Shown here: positions 1 through 8,240 of the stretch, piece after piece
Numbering within the stretch: position 1 is the stretch's first letter
Layout: each line of letters starts with the position of its first letter
Assembly: GCA_039807745.1 (NCBI GenBank)
Contig: JBDHRV010000005.1
Span: 1 to 58,352 of the forward strand
Origin: JAEUMW01 sp039807745
GTDB lineage: Bacteria; Pseudomonadota; Gammaproteobacteria; Burkholderiales; JAEUMW01
DNA length: 58,352 nt
Direction of reading: 5' to 3'
Notes under the pieces: model-generated
What the model saw: the letters and a program-made list of their open reading frames with translations, nothing else
Told to the model about the DNA's origin: nothing
The model's database searches: none
Translations under genes and position numbers: made by a program

Positions 1-39
1 GCGGTGGAGCAGATCCTCGCGCTGGCGCGCGGGCACTAG
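1..39 (+). CDS. C-terminal end of an unidentified protein (partial)
   Basis: The first 39 bases read in frame as the last 12 residues of a protein (ending ALARGH) before a TAG stop. The gene starts outside the window. The fragment is too short to assign to a family. It is called only because the codons are GC-rich like the rest of the window and because the next gene leaves about 100 bases of apparent intergenic DNA after this stop. It could also be a chance open frame. Confidence 0.3.
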   Translation, partial: AVEQILALARGH

Positions 40-139
40 CCGCGGTCACGTCCGAATCAAACCCTGCCTCCTATGAAGGAAGTTGATCCCGTCCGCGGAC
101 CGCCTCGGCTCCGATCGGACGAGGCCGAGTGCAGCCGGC

Positions 140-1129
140 ATGCGTGAACTGCTTCGCCTCTTCACGCTGACGCTGTGCAGCGCCACTGCGGTGTCCTGCC
201 ATCAGCCCTCGCCGGGACCGAATCCCGAGTCCGGGGCCGCAGCGAGCGGCGTGCGGCTTTCTGCTCCCGCTCGAGAGGTGGCAACTGCTTCGGACGAACC
301 AGGGAATTCAGCGCCGATCACGCGCTCCGAGCCGATCGTCCAGACCCACTCGGTGAGAGGCGTGGTGGAGGAACTGCGGGCAGGGACGCAGACCGTGGTA
401 ATCAGGCATGAGGCGGTGCCGGACTTCATGCCGGCGATGACGATGCCTTTCAGGGCGATGGACGAAAAGGAACTGCAGAATCTGGCGCCTGGCGACGAAG
501 TGACGTTCCGACTTAACGTGTCCGACGAGGACAACTGGATCGATCAGGTCGCAAAGACCGGCCGTACCGTCCGGATGGACACGCCGGCGCCCGAGACAGT
601 GCGAAACATCCGACCGCTCAAGGTGGGCGATGCGGTTCCGGACTTCGTCCTCACCGACGAACGCGGACAGGCGATCAGCCTCGGCCAGTTCAGGGGCAAG
701 GCACTGGCGGTGACTTTTATCTTCACACGATGCCCGGTCCCCAATTTCTGTCGGCGCATGTCCTCCAACTTCGCAGAAGCCGCCGCGCAACTGAAGGCCG
801 GCAAGGTTCCCGGGAACTGGCACCTGCTTTCGATCTCCTTCGACCCCGAGTTCGACACTCCGGCGACGCTGAAGCAATACGCCGAAAGATACGGCTACGA
901 CCCCGCAACCTGGAGCTTTGCCGTACCGGAGACGAGCGATGTGGATGCCGTTGCGGGACGGTTCGGGCTCGTCGTCCGGCGCACCGCTAACGATCTGGAT
1001 CACAATCTGCGCACGTTCGTCATCGATACCGAGGGCAGGATTCGAAAGGTGTTCGTCGGCAATGAATGGACGACGAACGACCTGGTGCGCGAGATCGTGA
1101 AAGCCATGCGCGTGCGGCGGCGCGCCTGA
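140..1129 (+). CDS. SCO1/SenC family lipoprotein with an N-terminal CusF-like copper-binding domain
   Basis: A predicted 329-residue envelope lipoprotein. The ATG at 140 starts a lipoprotein-type signal ending in AVSC; a TTG at 83 would give a longer form without a normal signal, so 140 is preferred. Residues about 70-150 look like a CusF/PcoE copper-binding fold with the Met-rich motif MPAMTMPF. Residues about 170-329 are a thioredoxin-like SCO domain. Its two putative copper-ligand cysteines are C198 and C204 in TRCPVPNFC, spaced CxxxxxC rather than the usual CxxxC, and the conserved His is H288 in DHNLRTF. SCO proteins deliver copper to cytochrome oxidase CuA or act as thiol oxidoreductases. 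Joining a CusF domain suggests periplasmic copper handling, but no oxidase gene is adjacent. The family call is firm; the exact target is unknown. Confidence 0.88.
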   Translation: MRELLRLFTLTLCSATAVSCHQPSPGPNPESGAAASGVRLSAPAREVATASDEPGNSAPITRSEPIVQTHSVRGVVEELRAGTQTVVIRHEAVPDFMPAMTMPFRAMDEKELQNLAPGDEVTFRLNVSDEDNWIDQVAKTGRTVRMDTPAPETVRNIRPLKVGDAVPDFVLTDERGQAISLGQFRGKALAVTFIFTRCPVPNFCRRMSSNFAEAAAQLKAGKVPGNWHLLSISFDPEFDTPATLKQYAERYGYDPATWSFAVPETSDVDAVAGRFGLVVRRTANDLDHNLRTFVIDTEGRIRKVFVGNEWTTNDLVREIVKAMRVRRRA

Positions 1130-1149
1130 ACGTCCGCCGCAGCGCAGGC

Positions 1150-3216
1150 TTACGGGGCAGGGGGCAGGGGGATGTTGATGACTTTGGCGTAGCTCGGCCG
1201 GCCGGCGGAGTTGATCGCGAACAGCATGTAGTTGCCTGGCAGCACCACCCCGGGATCCGCTGGGATCGGGAGCCTGTAGCCGGCGGTGTTGTTGCCCCCG
1301 CTGATCGGGAGCGGGATCCGGCGCTGATCGTTGTTGATCGAGTGCGTGGCGGCGGACATCCGCACCAGCGCGAACGAGGTCACCGCGGTACTGGTCTTGA
1401 CGTTGATCGTGGCGCCGAGCTTGGCGCTCGTCGGCGCGGCGGTAATCGCGGGCCGAGCCGCCAACGTCCCGTTCGCGTTCAGCAGATAGGGCGGTGTGAG
1501 GATCTCGGCATCCGGATGGTTGTAGGCGCAGGTTCCGCACAACCCGCCCCCCGCCACGAAGACACGGCCATCGAGCAGGAGCAGCGCCAGGCTGTGATAG
1601 GTGCGAGGCGTCTTCATCGCCGAGAGCCGGGTGGACTTTTGCGTGGCCGGATCCCACAACTCGGCCATCAGCACGGCACCCCCATCCCAAAAGATGGCCG
1701 CCTTGTTCAGCCCACCCACGGTAACGACCTGGCCGGTCGGCAGAACAACGCTGTTGTGCAGATTGCGGGGAAACACCATCGGCGCCAGCCCGCTCACGCT
1801 CACGCTAGCGGGAGGCGTGACATTCATGTTGATCCGATAAGCCCGGTCGTTGCCGTAACCACTCTCGTAGCCTGGCGCGCCACCCAGCTTGAGGATCAAA
1901 CCCTTGTCGTACATCACGGTGGTGCCATTGATGGAGTAGAGATCCGCACCACGCGCGCCGGCGTCGATCACCGCGCCATTTCCTTTGGTGTCGATCCAGT
2001 GCATCCGCGCCGCGGGGCCGGCGTGGAAGACCCAGCGATTGCTCCACGCAAGCAGCCAGAGGTGATTGTCCGCCCGATAGATACCCCCCGGGTCGGGTCC
2101 AATGAACGGATCGACGAGGACGCCTTCAAGCTTGCTCCATTTGCCGGGTGGTGGCGTAGGAGTCCACACCTCCGCATGCTTGTTTCTTTCCCTTCCGCCG
2201 CTCCAGGAACCCCCCAGCGTGAACACCTCGCCATTCGAGGTGAGCGTGTTGCCCTGATAGCCCCGCGGGATCTTCATCACTCCGGATGCGGACCACGTTC
2301 CGGTTGCCGGATTGAAGATGCTGGTCTTGTCACTGCTGGTGCCGCCGTTGACGAGGAGCCTCCCGTCCGGAAGCATGGTCGTGCCGGGGCAGAACATATC
2401 GTGTTGCGTATTGCTGACGAGCGTGTCCGTTTTGGTGTTGTTCTGCGGATTGTAGATGGACGTGAACGTCTGGCCCTTGACCACAGTGGAGCTGAATTTG
2501 AACTTATCGTACGCCGACCACACCACGATGCGGCCGTCGGGCATGTTGGCGGCCGCCACGGGCACCAGCGGAAACGCGATCTTCCCGCTCCAGACCGAAC
2601 GCAGCGGCTCGGGGGACATCGTCCACCGATAGGAGTCGGCACTGGAGCATGCGGCCTGGATCAGCTTGGCGTCGCTGCTCTTCGAGGCGGCCTGCACAGC
2701 GAGACACTTGGCGCTGTTCTTGGCGACGAGTTGCACCCAGCTGCCACTCGCGGTCGGGGTCCAAACCTGGCCCGAGGCGCTGTTGCACGTGTACTGGACC
2801 ACCGCGGTACCATCCGCCGAGGAATTTCCCTTCACGGCCAGACACAGACCATTGAGTCGCGACACGATCCGGTAACCGCCGGCAACTGCCTGCATGGTCC
2901 ACTGTTCACCGAGAGGACCCGAGCAGGTCTTCTGGACCATCTGCAAGTTCAGCGTCGCCGAGGTGCCGGGATTCGCGACACATTGGCCGCTGTGACGGTT
3001 GATGATGACGATCAGGCTCGTCGGAACGCTCACGGCGTGGGCCGCGGGCGCGGCGAGTGCCAACAGTACGAGTGTGCCGGCGATGGTCAGGCTGGCCGAT
3101 TCTGATCTTGGCGCGGTGGTCGCGATGTGCTGCGCGCCACTCGAGATCGGTTCTCGGCGCGGCCGGTGATGCGCCCATGAGAAACGAGACTGGTTCAGAC
3201 CACGATCGATCGCCAT
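1150..3216 (-). CDS. Secreted galactose oxidase-like copper radical oxidase with ricin-type lectin domain
   Basis: A 688-residue protein with a long positively charged N-region and a hydrophobic signal ending near PAAHA (residue about 61). The ATG at 3216 has GAGGGGGA six bases upstream. Residues about 65-200 are a ricin B-type beta-trefoil with repeated QxW-like motifs. The rest is a kelch propeller followed by the C-terminal galactose-oxidase early-set domain. Every active-site residue of fungal galactose oxidase has a match: C276 (MFCPG) and Y320 (RGYQ) for the Cys-Tyr cofactor, W338 (GSWSGG) stacking on it, and copper ligands Y540, H541 (TYHS) and H625 (ATHS). The 44-residue C-Y and 18-residue Y-W spacings equal those of the Fusarium enzyme. 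It should oxidise a primary alcohol or aldehyde to produce H2O2; the substrate is unknown. Confidence 0.9.
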   Translation of the reverse strand: MAIDRGLNQSRFSWAHHRPRREPISSGAQHIATTAPRSESASLTIAGTLVLLALAAPAAHAVSVPTSLIVIINRHSGQCVANPGTSATLNLQMVQKTCSGPLGEQWTMQAVAGGYRIVSRLNGLCLAVKGNSSADGTAVVQYTCNSASGQVWTPTASGSWVQLVAKNSAKCLAVQAASKSSDAKLIQAACSSADSYRWTMSPEPLRSVWSGKIAFPLVPVAAANMPDGRIVVWSAYDKFKFSSTVVKGQTFTSIYNPQNNTKTDTLVSNTQHDMFCPGTTMLPDGRLLVNGGTSSDKTSIFNPATGTWSASGVMKIPRGYQGNTLTSNGEVFTLGGSWSGGRERNKHAEVWTPTPPPGKWSKLEGVLVDPFIGPDPGGIYRADNHLWLLAWSNRWVFHAGPAARMHWIDTKGNGAVIDAGARGADLYSINGTTVMYDKGLILKLGGAPGYESGYGNDRAYRINMNVTPPASVSVSGLAPMVFPRNLHNSVVLPTGQVVTVGGLNKAAIFWDGGAVLMAELWDPATQKSTRLSAMKTPRTYHSLALLLLDGRVFVAGGGLCGTCAYNHPDAEILTPPYLLNANGTLAARPAITAAPTSAKLGATINVKTSTAVTSFALVRMSAATHSINNDQRRIPLPISGGNNTAGYRLPIPADPGVVLPGNYMLFAINSAGRPSYAKVINIPLPPAP

Positions 3217-3561
3217 GTTCCATCCCCCTCGACCGGATCGAGCACCACTGGGGGAGTAGGAGTCTTCGCTCTCTCGTCGCTGCTCAGCTTTCGAGCCGCT
3301 GCCGCGACTCCAGGGTGCCTAAGCCAACGAACAAACCGAGATCACGGCTGGCACCGGTCAATCTGTTGCCGAGCCTCGGAACAAGGCGAGCTGCACTACC
3401 CTGCGCGCCGGCCTTGCTTACTTTTAACTTACGCGGAAATTCTGTCACCAGGAGACACGTGTTGCAAGTCTATTCGTTGCCTCCATCGTCGACACGGTTG
3501 ACCCCGAGGAGTACGTACGCCGTCGGGGTCAAAGATATGTGGCACGCCGAGGTTCGGTGCG
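3217..3561. other. 345-base intergenic region
   Basis: This gap lies between the start of the galactose-oxidase-like gene and the end of the phoX-like gene, both on the minus strand. I see no convincing coding frame. The part next to 3217 carries the ribosome binding site of the oxidase gene and presumably its promoter, although I find no clear -35/-10 pair. The part next to 3561 holds a perfect 10-base inverted repeat, listed separately. Confidence 0.6.
3498..3532 (-). terminator. Perfect inverted repeat downstream of the phoX-like gene, candidate terminator
   Basis: TTGACCCCGA at 3498-3507 pairs exactly with TCGGGGTCAA at 3523-3532 across a 15-base loop whose centre is the palindrome GTACGTAC. 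It begins 30 bases past the phoX-like stop codon. No run of T follows the stem on the minus strand, so it is not a textbook intrinsic terminator. It could instead stabilise the mRNA 3' end or bind a protein. Confidence 0.45.
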
Positions 3562-5474
3562 TCATGTCCCGATCACTCCGCCGTCGTCCTTTCGAATCAC
3601 GATGGTCGCCGAGCGCGGGCGTCCGCCGTCCGGCCAGCTCGACACTGCATTGGGATGGTCCGGGTTGCCGCGCTCGTCCGGCGCCTCGCCCGGATGCTGG
3701 ATGTTGACGAACATCGTGCGACCGTCGGGTGTTTGCGTGGCGCCCGTGATCTCGCAACCGTTGGGTCCGGTCAGGAAGCGGCGCACCTCGCCGGTGGCGG
3801 GATCGGCGGCGAGCATCTGGTTGTTGCCGAGATTGGCGTAATCGCCGCGCCCGATCGTCTTCGTCGTGACGTCGGTCCCGATCCACAGTACGCCGCGCGG
3901 ATCGACGTACAGACCATCCGGGCTGCCGAATGCATCGCCCTTGATGGTGCCGCGTTTCGCGGGATCGGCATGCGCGGGATCGCCCCCGAGAAGGAAGAGG
4001 TCCCACTCGAAGCTCGTCGCGGTCGGATCACCCCGGCTTCGCGCCAGCGGACGATGTGGCCGAAGACATTCTCGTTGCGGGGATTCGCGGCGTCCGCCCC
4101 GCGGTTGCCGACATCGCCGCGGCGCGCATTGTTGGTGAGCGAGCAGTAGACGCTCTTGCGACCGGCATCCACCGCGATCCACTCGGGACGGTCCATCGGT
4201 GTCGCGCCGACGCGGTCCGCAGCCGAGCGTGCGAGCCGCACCACGTCCGCTTGCGAGGCGAAGCCGTTGGCCGAGTTGAGCCCGTTCTGCCCGTGGACGA
4301 GAGGCAGCCACGTGCCCTTGCCGTCGCCATCGAAGCGCGCGACGCACAGCGTGCCGTGGTCGAGCAGGTCGCGATTCGCCGCGCGGTCCTGCGGATGCCA
4401 CGGCCGCGCGCTCACGAACTTGTAGATGTACTCGAACGCCTCGTCGTCGCCCATGTAGTAGGCGATGCGACCGTCCGGTGCGATGGCGAGCGCTGCGCCC
4501 TCGTGCTTGAAGCGGCCGAGCGCGGTGCGCTTGACGGGTTTCGACGCGGGGTCCCACGGGTCGATCTCGACCACCCAGCCGAAGCGGTTCGCTTCGTTCG
4601 GTTCGCGCTCGCAGTCGAAGCGGGCGTCGTGCTCGTGCCAGCGCAGCCCGCGCCGCTTGGCGATGCCGTAGCGGCCCATCTCCGGCGTGATGGTGCGCCC
4701 GCCGTTGAAGTAGAAATTGAAGTTCTCTTCGCAGGCGAGGTACGTGCCCCAGGGGGTGAAGCCGTTCGCGCAGTTGTTGAAGGTGCCGAGCACCTCGCCG
4801 CCCGAGGGGTCCGCGGACGTCTTGAGGGCATCGTCGCCGGCCGCCGGACCCGAGATCACCATCGGCGTGAAGGCGGATATCCGGCGCGCGTAACGGGACG
4901 GAGAGACGATCCGCCACGTACCGTCGTCCTGCCTGATCTCGATCACCGATACGCCGTGCGCCGCCTGCGACTTGCGCACTTTCTCGGCAGTCCACGTCTT
5001 CATCCCGTCGGGGTGCAGCAGGCCGTCGTCGGTGTATTCGTGGTTGACGACGAGAAGGCCGTGGGCGGCGTTCGTCGAGCCTTGGGGCAGCGAGAAGAAA
5101 CGCATGCCGTCGTGGTGCATGCCCGCCTGCAGCATCTGCTCGTCCGCGCTGTTCGACGCATCCGCGCGAAACGCCGGTTGGCCCTGGGTGCTGCCGACCG
5201 GGTCGCCCCAGCGCCAGAGCACGCTGGCACGATAGCCCGATGGCACGCGCACCGTGTCGTCGCTCGACACTGGCACGGCGTTGAATCCGAGCGAGCCGCT
5301 TATCGTGGCAGTCGCGGCGGCCCCTGGACGAACGGCGCCGAACGCAGCCAGCACGGCAGCGGCGAGGCCAGTCTTCAGCACGGCACGGCGCGTCAGCGGG
5401 CTCGCGCAATCGAACTCGTGCGCGTTGGGATTGCTATGCTCGGCCTTGTCGAAGGTGTGCATGGATGAGGGCAT
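3562..5474 (-). pseudogene. phoX: PhoX-type phosphatase (DUF839), Tat-exported, interrupted by a one-base frameshift
   Basis: Two reading frames together make one PhoX/DUF839 protein of about 635 residues. The N-terminal part starts at ATG 5474 (or 5462) and carries a twin-arginine signal (LTRRAVLK then a hydrophobic stretch), the conserved CEENFNFYF segment, and the family's long propeller-like region down to FGHIVRWREAG. At a G4 run (CCCC at 4031-4034 on the plus strand) the homology moves to another frame, continuing with TATSFEWDLFLLGGDP to the stop at 3562. Adding one G restores a continuous frame, so a base is missing. PhoX enzymes are periplasmic Ca/Fe-dependent alkaline phosphatases used in phosphate scavenging. 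Either the gene is truly broken in this strain or the base was lost in sequencing or assembly. Confidence 0.82.
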
Positions 5475-5545
5475 GTGCAATGAAAACCTTGTATGGTAGC
5501 GGTCGTGGGTGACAAGCACGAGACAGCAGCACCAGGGAGCCGCGC

Positions 5546-6814
5546 TTGAAGATCGCCGTGCTAGGCGCCGGGGTCGTCGGCGTGACGACGGCGTGGTATC
5601 TCGCTGCGGAGGGTCACGACGTGATCGTGCTCGACCGCGCCAGCGCGCCCGCCCTCGAAACCAGCTTCGCGAACGGCGGCCAGGTCTCCGTCTCGCAGAC
5701 CCAGCCGTGGGCGAATCCGGGTGCGCCGGCGCAGGTGCTGCGCTGGCTCGGTCGCGAAGATGCGCCGCTGCTCTTTCGCCTGCGCGCCGATCCGGCGCTG
5801 TTCGCGTGGGGGATGCGCTTCCTGGTCGAATGCCTGCCGGGCCGCACCCGGCGCAACACCCTCGACGCGCTCGCGCTCGGGCTCTACAGTCGCGAGGCGC
5901 TGCGCGCGCTGCGTGGAGAGCTCGCGCTCGACTACGATCAGCAAACGCGCGGCATCCTGCAGCTGTATGAAGACGAGGCAGCGCTGGCGGACGCCGCACA
6001 GCGCGCCCGTGAGCTCACCGCGCACGGGTGTCGGGTCGACATGCTCACACGCGAAGAGTGTTTCGCCGTCGAACCCGCGCTCGTCCATGCGCAGGTCAGC
6101 CTGGCCGGCGGCGCCTATGCACCGGACGACGAATCGGGCGATGCCTGCAAGTTCACCGCCGCGCTGGCGCATCACTGCCGCGAGCGCGGGGTGGAGTTTC
6201 GCTTCGGCTCCGAGATCAGGTCCCTGCGCTGCGAAGAAAACCTCCTGCACTCGGTGGTCGTGCGGGAGAAATCAGGCCGCACGGACGAGATCGGTGCCGA
6301 TGCGTGCGTCGTGAGCCTGGGCAGCCACAGCACGCCGGTTCTGCGCAGCGCAGGCATCGCCATTCCGGTCTATCCGGTGAAGGGCTACTCGGTGACCATC
6401 CCGATTCAGGACCACGCGGCCGCGCCGACCGCGAGCGTCACCGACGAGGCGCGCAAAGTCGTCATCTCACGTCTCGGCGATCGCCTGCGCGCTGCCGGCA
6501 CAGCGGAGATGGCGGGCTACGATACGTCGCTCAACCGCGTGCGCTGCGAGGCGATCCGCAACTGCGCGCGCCTGTGGTTCCCCCGTGCGAGCAGCTACGA
6601 CCGGGTCGAGTACTGGACCGGCCTGCGACCCGCGACGCCGGGCAACGTTCCGCTGATCGGACGCACGCACATCGCGAATCTGTTCGTCAACACCGGGCAC
6701 GGCACACTGGGCTGGACGCTCGCATGCGGCTCGGGCAAGGCGCTCGCGGAGATCGTCGCGGGACGCCGGCCGGGACTCGCCTTTCCGTTCATGGAACCGA
6801 GGCGCGCGGCCTGA
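5546..6814 (+). CDS. dadA: D-amino-acid dehydrogenase, FAD-dependent
   Basis: A 422-residue flavoprotein of the DadA family, which oxidatively deaminates D-amino acids to 2-oxo acids and passes electrons to the respiratory chain at the inner membrane. The N-terminus has the FAD-binding fold GAGVVG at residues 7-12, followed by the family motif ETSFANGGQVS. The C-terminal half has YWTGLRPATPGNVPLIG and NTGHGTLGWTLACGSGKALAE, both typical of DadA. The start is a TTG at 5546, supported by AGGGAG seven bases upstream; no better ATG lies nearby. The gene is divergent from the phoX-like gene across about 70 bases. No alanine racemase gene sits beside it, unlike many dad operons. It converges with the next gene, leaving only four bases between the stops. 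Confidence 0.93.
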   Translation: MKIAVLGAGVVGVTTAWYLAAEGHDVIVLDRASAPALETSFANGGQVSVSQTQPWANPGAPAQVLRWLGREDAPLLFRLRADPALFAWGMRFLVECLPGRTRRNTLDALALGLYSREALRALRGELALDYDQQTRGILQLYEDEAALADAAQRARELTAHGCRVDMLTREECFAVEPALVHAQVSLAGGAYAPDDESGDACKFTAALAHHCRERGVEFRFGSEIRSLRCEENLLHSVVVREKSGRTDEIGADACVVSLGSHSTPVLRSAGIAIPVYPVKGYSVTIPIQDHAAAPTASVTDEARKVVISRLGDRLRAAGTAEMAGYDTSLNRVRCEAIRNCARLWFPRASSYDRVEYWTGLRPATPGNVPLIGRTHIANLFVNTGHGTLGWTLACGSGKALAEIVAGRRPGLAFPFMEPRRAA

Positions 6815-6818
6815 ACGC

Positions 6819-7568
6819 CTACCACCACACGCCGCCGACACCGACGCCATAGTTCCACCCGCTATAGCGGCCCCAGCCGAAGCCCCACGTCGGATAGGCC
6901 CACGGGTAGGCATACCGCGGCGCGTAGCGGTAGGCGTCGCGGGCGATGGCAATGGCATCCTGCTGCTGCATCACCGCCTGGTTGATCTCTCGTCCCGTCT
7001 GCGCGTTCTGCCTGGCCAGCGCTTCCCACCGCGACGCTGCGTCGGCATCCTTCGGCACGCCCGCTTGCCCGTTCCGGTAGATGCCGGCGAGCACCTGCTG
7101 CGCTTCGAACAGACCTTGATCCGCGGCCTGCCGTATCCAGGCGAGGCCGGTTGCGGGAGCGCCTGAGAGCTGCATGAGTCCGAGCTCCAGCGCCGCGTTC
7201 GGGTGATCCTGCTGCGCTGCCTGTTCGAGCCAGTACGCGGCCTGGTTCGCATCCCGCGGCACACCGCTGCCCTGCAGGTATTGCACGCCGACGGTGAACT
7301 GCGCGCCCGGATCACCGAGCTCGGCCGCGCGCAGTCGCCACTGGAGCGCCATGCCGGGGTTGGCGACGACGCCGCGCCCGCTCGCGTACATGTCTGCGAT
7401 CAGCTGCGCGGCACGCGCGTTGCCGGCCTCGGCGGAGGCGGTAAGCGCAGTGAGCGCGTTGACGTAGTCGCGGCTGCGCAACGCCTGCAGACCGGTCTGA
7501 AACTCGGTCGCGGCGAGCGCGGTGAGGGAAAACACCGACAACGCTGCGGCAAGCAGCAGGCGTTTCAT
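6819..7568 (-). CDS. Exported Sel1-repeat (TPR-like) protein with aromatic C-terminal tail
   Basis: A 249-residue protein with a Sec signal peptide (cut near LTALA, residue 19-20). Residues about 25-190 hold four or so Sel1-like repeats with the usual A-xxxG-xxY-xxG and A-xxW-xxxAA spacing (for example GVPRDANQAAYWLEQAAQQ and GVPKDADAASRW). Sel1 repeats mediate protein-protein contacts, often in envelope or signalling complexes. The last 35 residues are unusual: Tyr, Trp, Gly and Pro dominate (YAYPWAYPTWGFGWG, ending GVGGVWW). The partner is unknown. It sits 27 bases upstream of the mocA-like gene on the same strand, but they need not be functionally linked. Confidence 0.8.
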   Translation of the reverse strand: MKRLLLAAALSVFSLTALAATEFQTGLQALRSRDYVNALTALTASAEAGNARAAQLIADMYASGRGVVANPGMALQWRLRAAELGDPGAQFTVGVQYLQGSGVPRDANQAAYWLEQAAQQDHPNAALELGLMQLSGAPATGLAWIRQAADQGLFEAQQVLAGIYRNGQAGVPKDADAASRWEALARQNAQTGREINQAVMQQQDAIAIARDAYRYAPRYAYPWAYPTWGFGWGRYSGWNYGVGVGGVWW

Positions 7569-7595
7569 GCAAGCTCCGAAGAGATCGGCCAGACC

Positions 7596-8198
7596 TCAAT
7601 TTGAATCGCGATGTCGCCTCAGGGTTCCGCCCGGAAGATGGGCGAGGTCGGCGGGCGTGTCGATGTCCGTCAGCACGCCAGGGTCGTCGCAGTCGAAAAG
7701 GTAAAGACGATCGCCCGCCGCGTCCAAAAGGTCGCGGCCCCCGCGATCGCCGGCCAGGTTGGCCAGCGCCTCGCGATAGCGCGCGCCGAAACACACGGGG
7801 TGGCCGCGCCGGCCCTGGTAGCGGGGTGCTGCGATCGCAGCGCCGTCCGCTACGGCAGCCGCGAGAGCAGTCACGGTCGCGGGTTTCACGAAGGGCATGT
7901 CGGCGAGTGCGACGAGCCATCCGGTCCAGTCGGGCGTGGCAGTCACGCCCCAGGCGAGGCTCGTTCCCATGCCTTCGCCCGCGCGCGGACAGACGACCAC
8001 TTGTGTGCCGCACTCGCGCAGCGCCGCGCCGAGCTCATCGGCACCTGGGCGCACCACCGCCACCACCTGGGGCAGGACCGCGACCAGGGTCGATGCGGCG
8101 GCAACGGCGAGCGGCTTGCCGTCGGCAAGACGCGCCAGGAGCTTGTCGCCGCCGAAGCGCCGGGCGGAGCCTGCGGCGAGAAGAAGACCGCCGATCAA
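7596..8198 (-). CDS. mocA: MocA-type molybdenum cofactor nucleotidyltransferase
   Basis: A 200-residue protein of the MobA/MocA NTP-transferase family. Visible motifs are the N-terminal nucleotide-binding loop LLLAAGSARRFGGDKL, the metal-binding Asp in ADMPFV, and GHPV followed by GDRGGRDLL. MocA transfers CMP to molybdopterin to give MCD, the cofactor form used by xanthine-dehydrogenase-family enzymes. That fits its position 42 bases downstream of the hydroxylase large subunit, suggesting a dedicated cofactor-maturation gene in one operon. The start is taken as TTG at 8198, directly before IGGLLLAAG; no ATG is available there. The family is clear. The CTP rather than GTP preference is inferred from context. 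Confidence 0.85.
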   Translation of the reverse strand: MIGGLLLAAGSARRFGGDKLLARLADGKPLAVAAASTLVAVLPQVVAVVRPGADELGAALRECGTQVVVCPRAGEGMGTSLAWGVTATPDWTGWLVALADMPFVKPATVTALAAAVADGAAIAAPRYQGRRGHPVCFGARYREALANLAGDRGGRDLLDAAGDRLYLFDCDDPGVLTDIDTPADLAHLPGGTLRRHRDSN

Positions 8199-8240
8199 GC
8201 GGCGTTTGACCGGGCCGCCGGTGCAGCTCGCAGGAATCCG

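Noticed and set aside
4025..4040. Programmed ribosomal frameshift in the phoX-like gene
   Set aside because: No slippery heptamer of the X-XXY-YYZ type and no downstream hairpin; a lost base in the G4 run explains it more simply.
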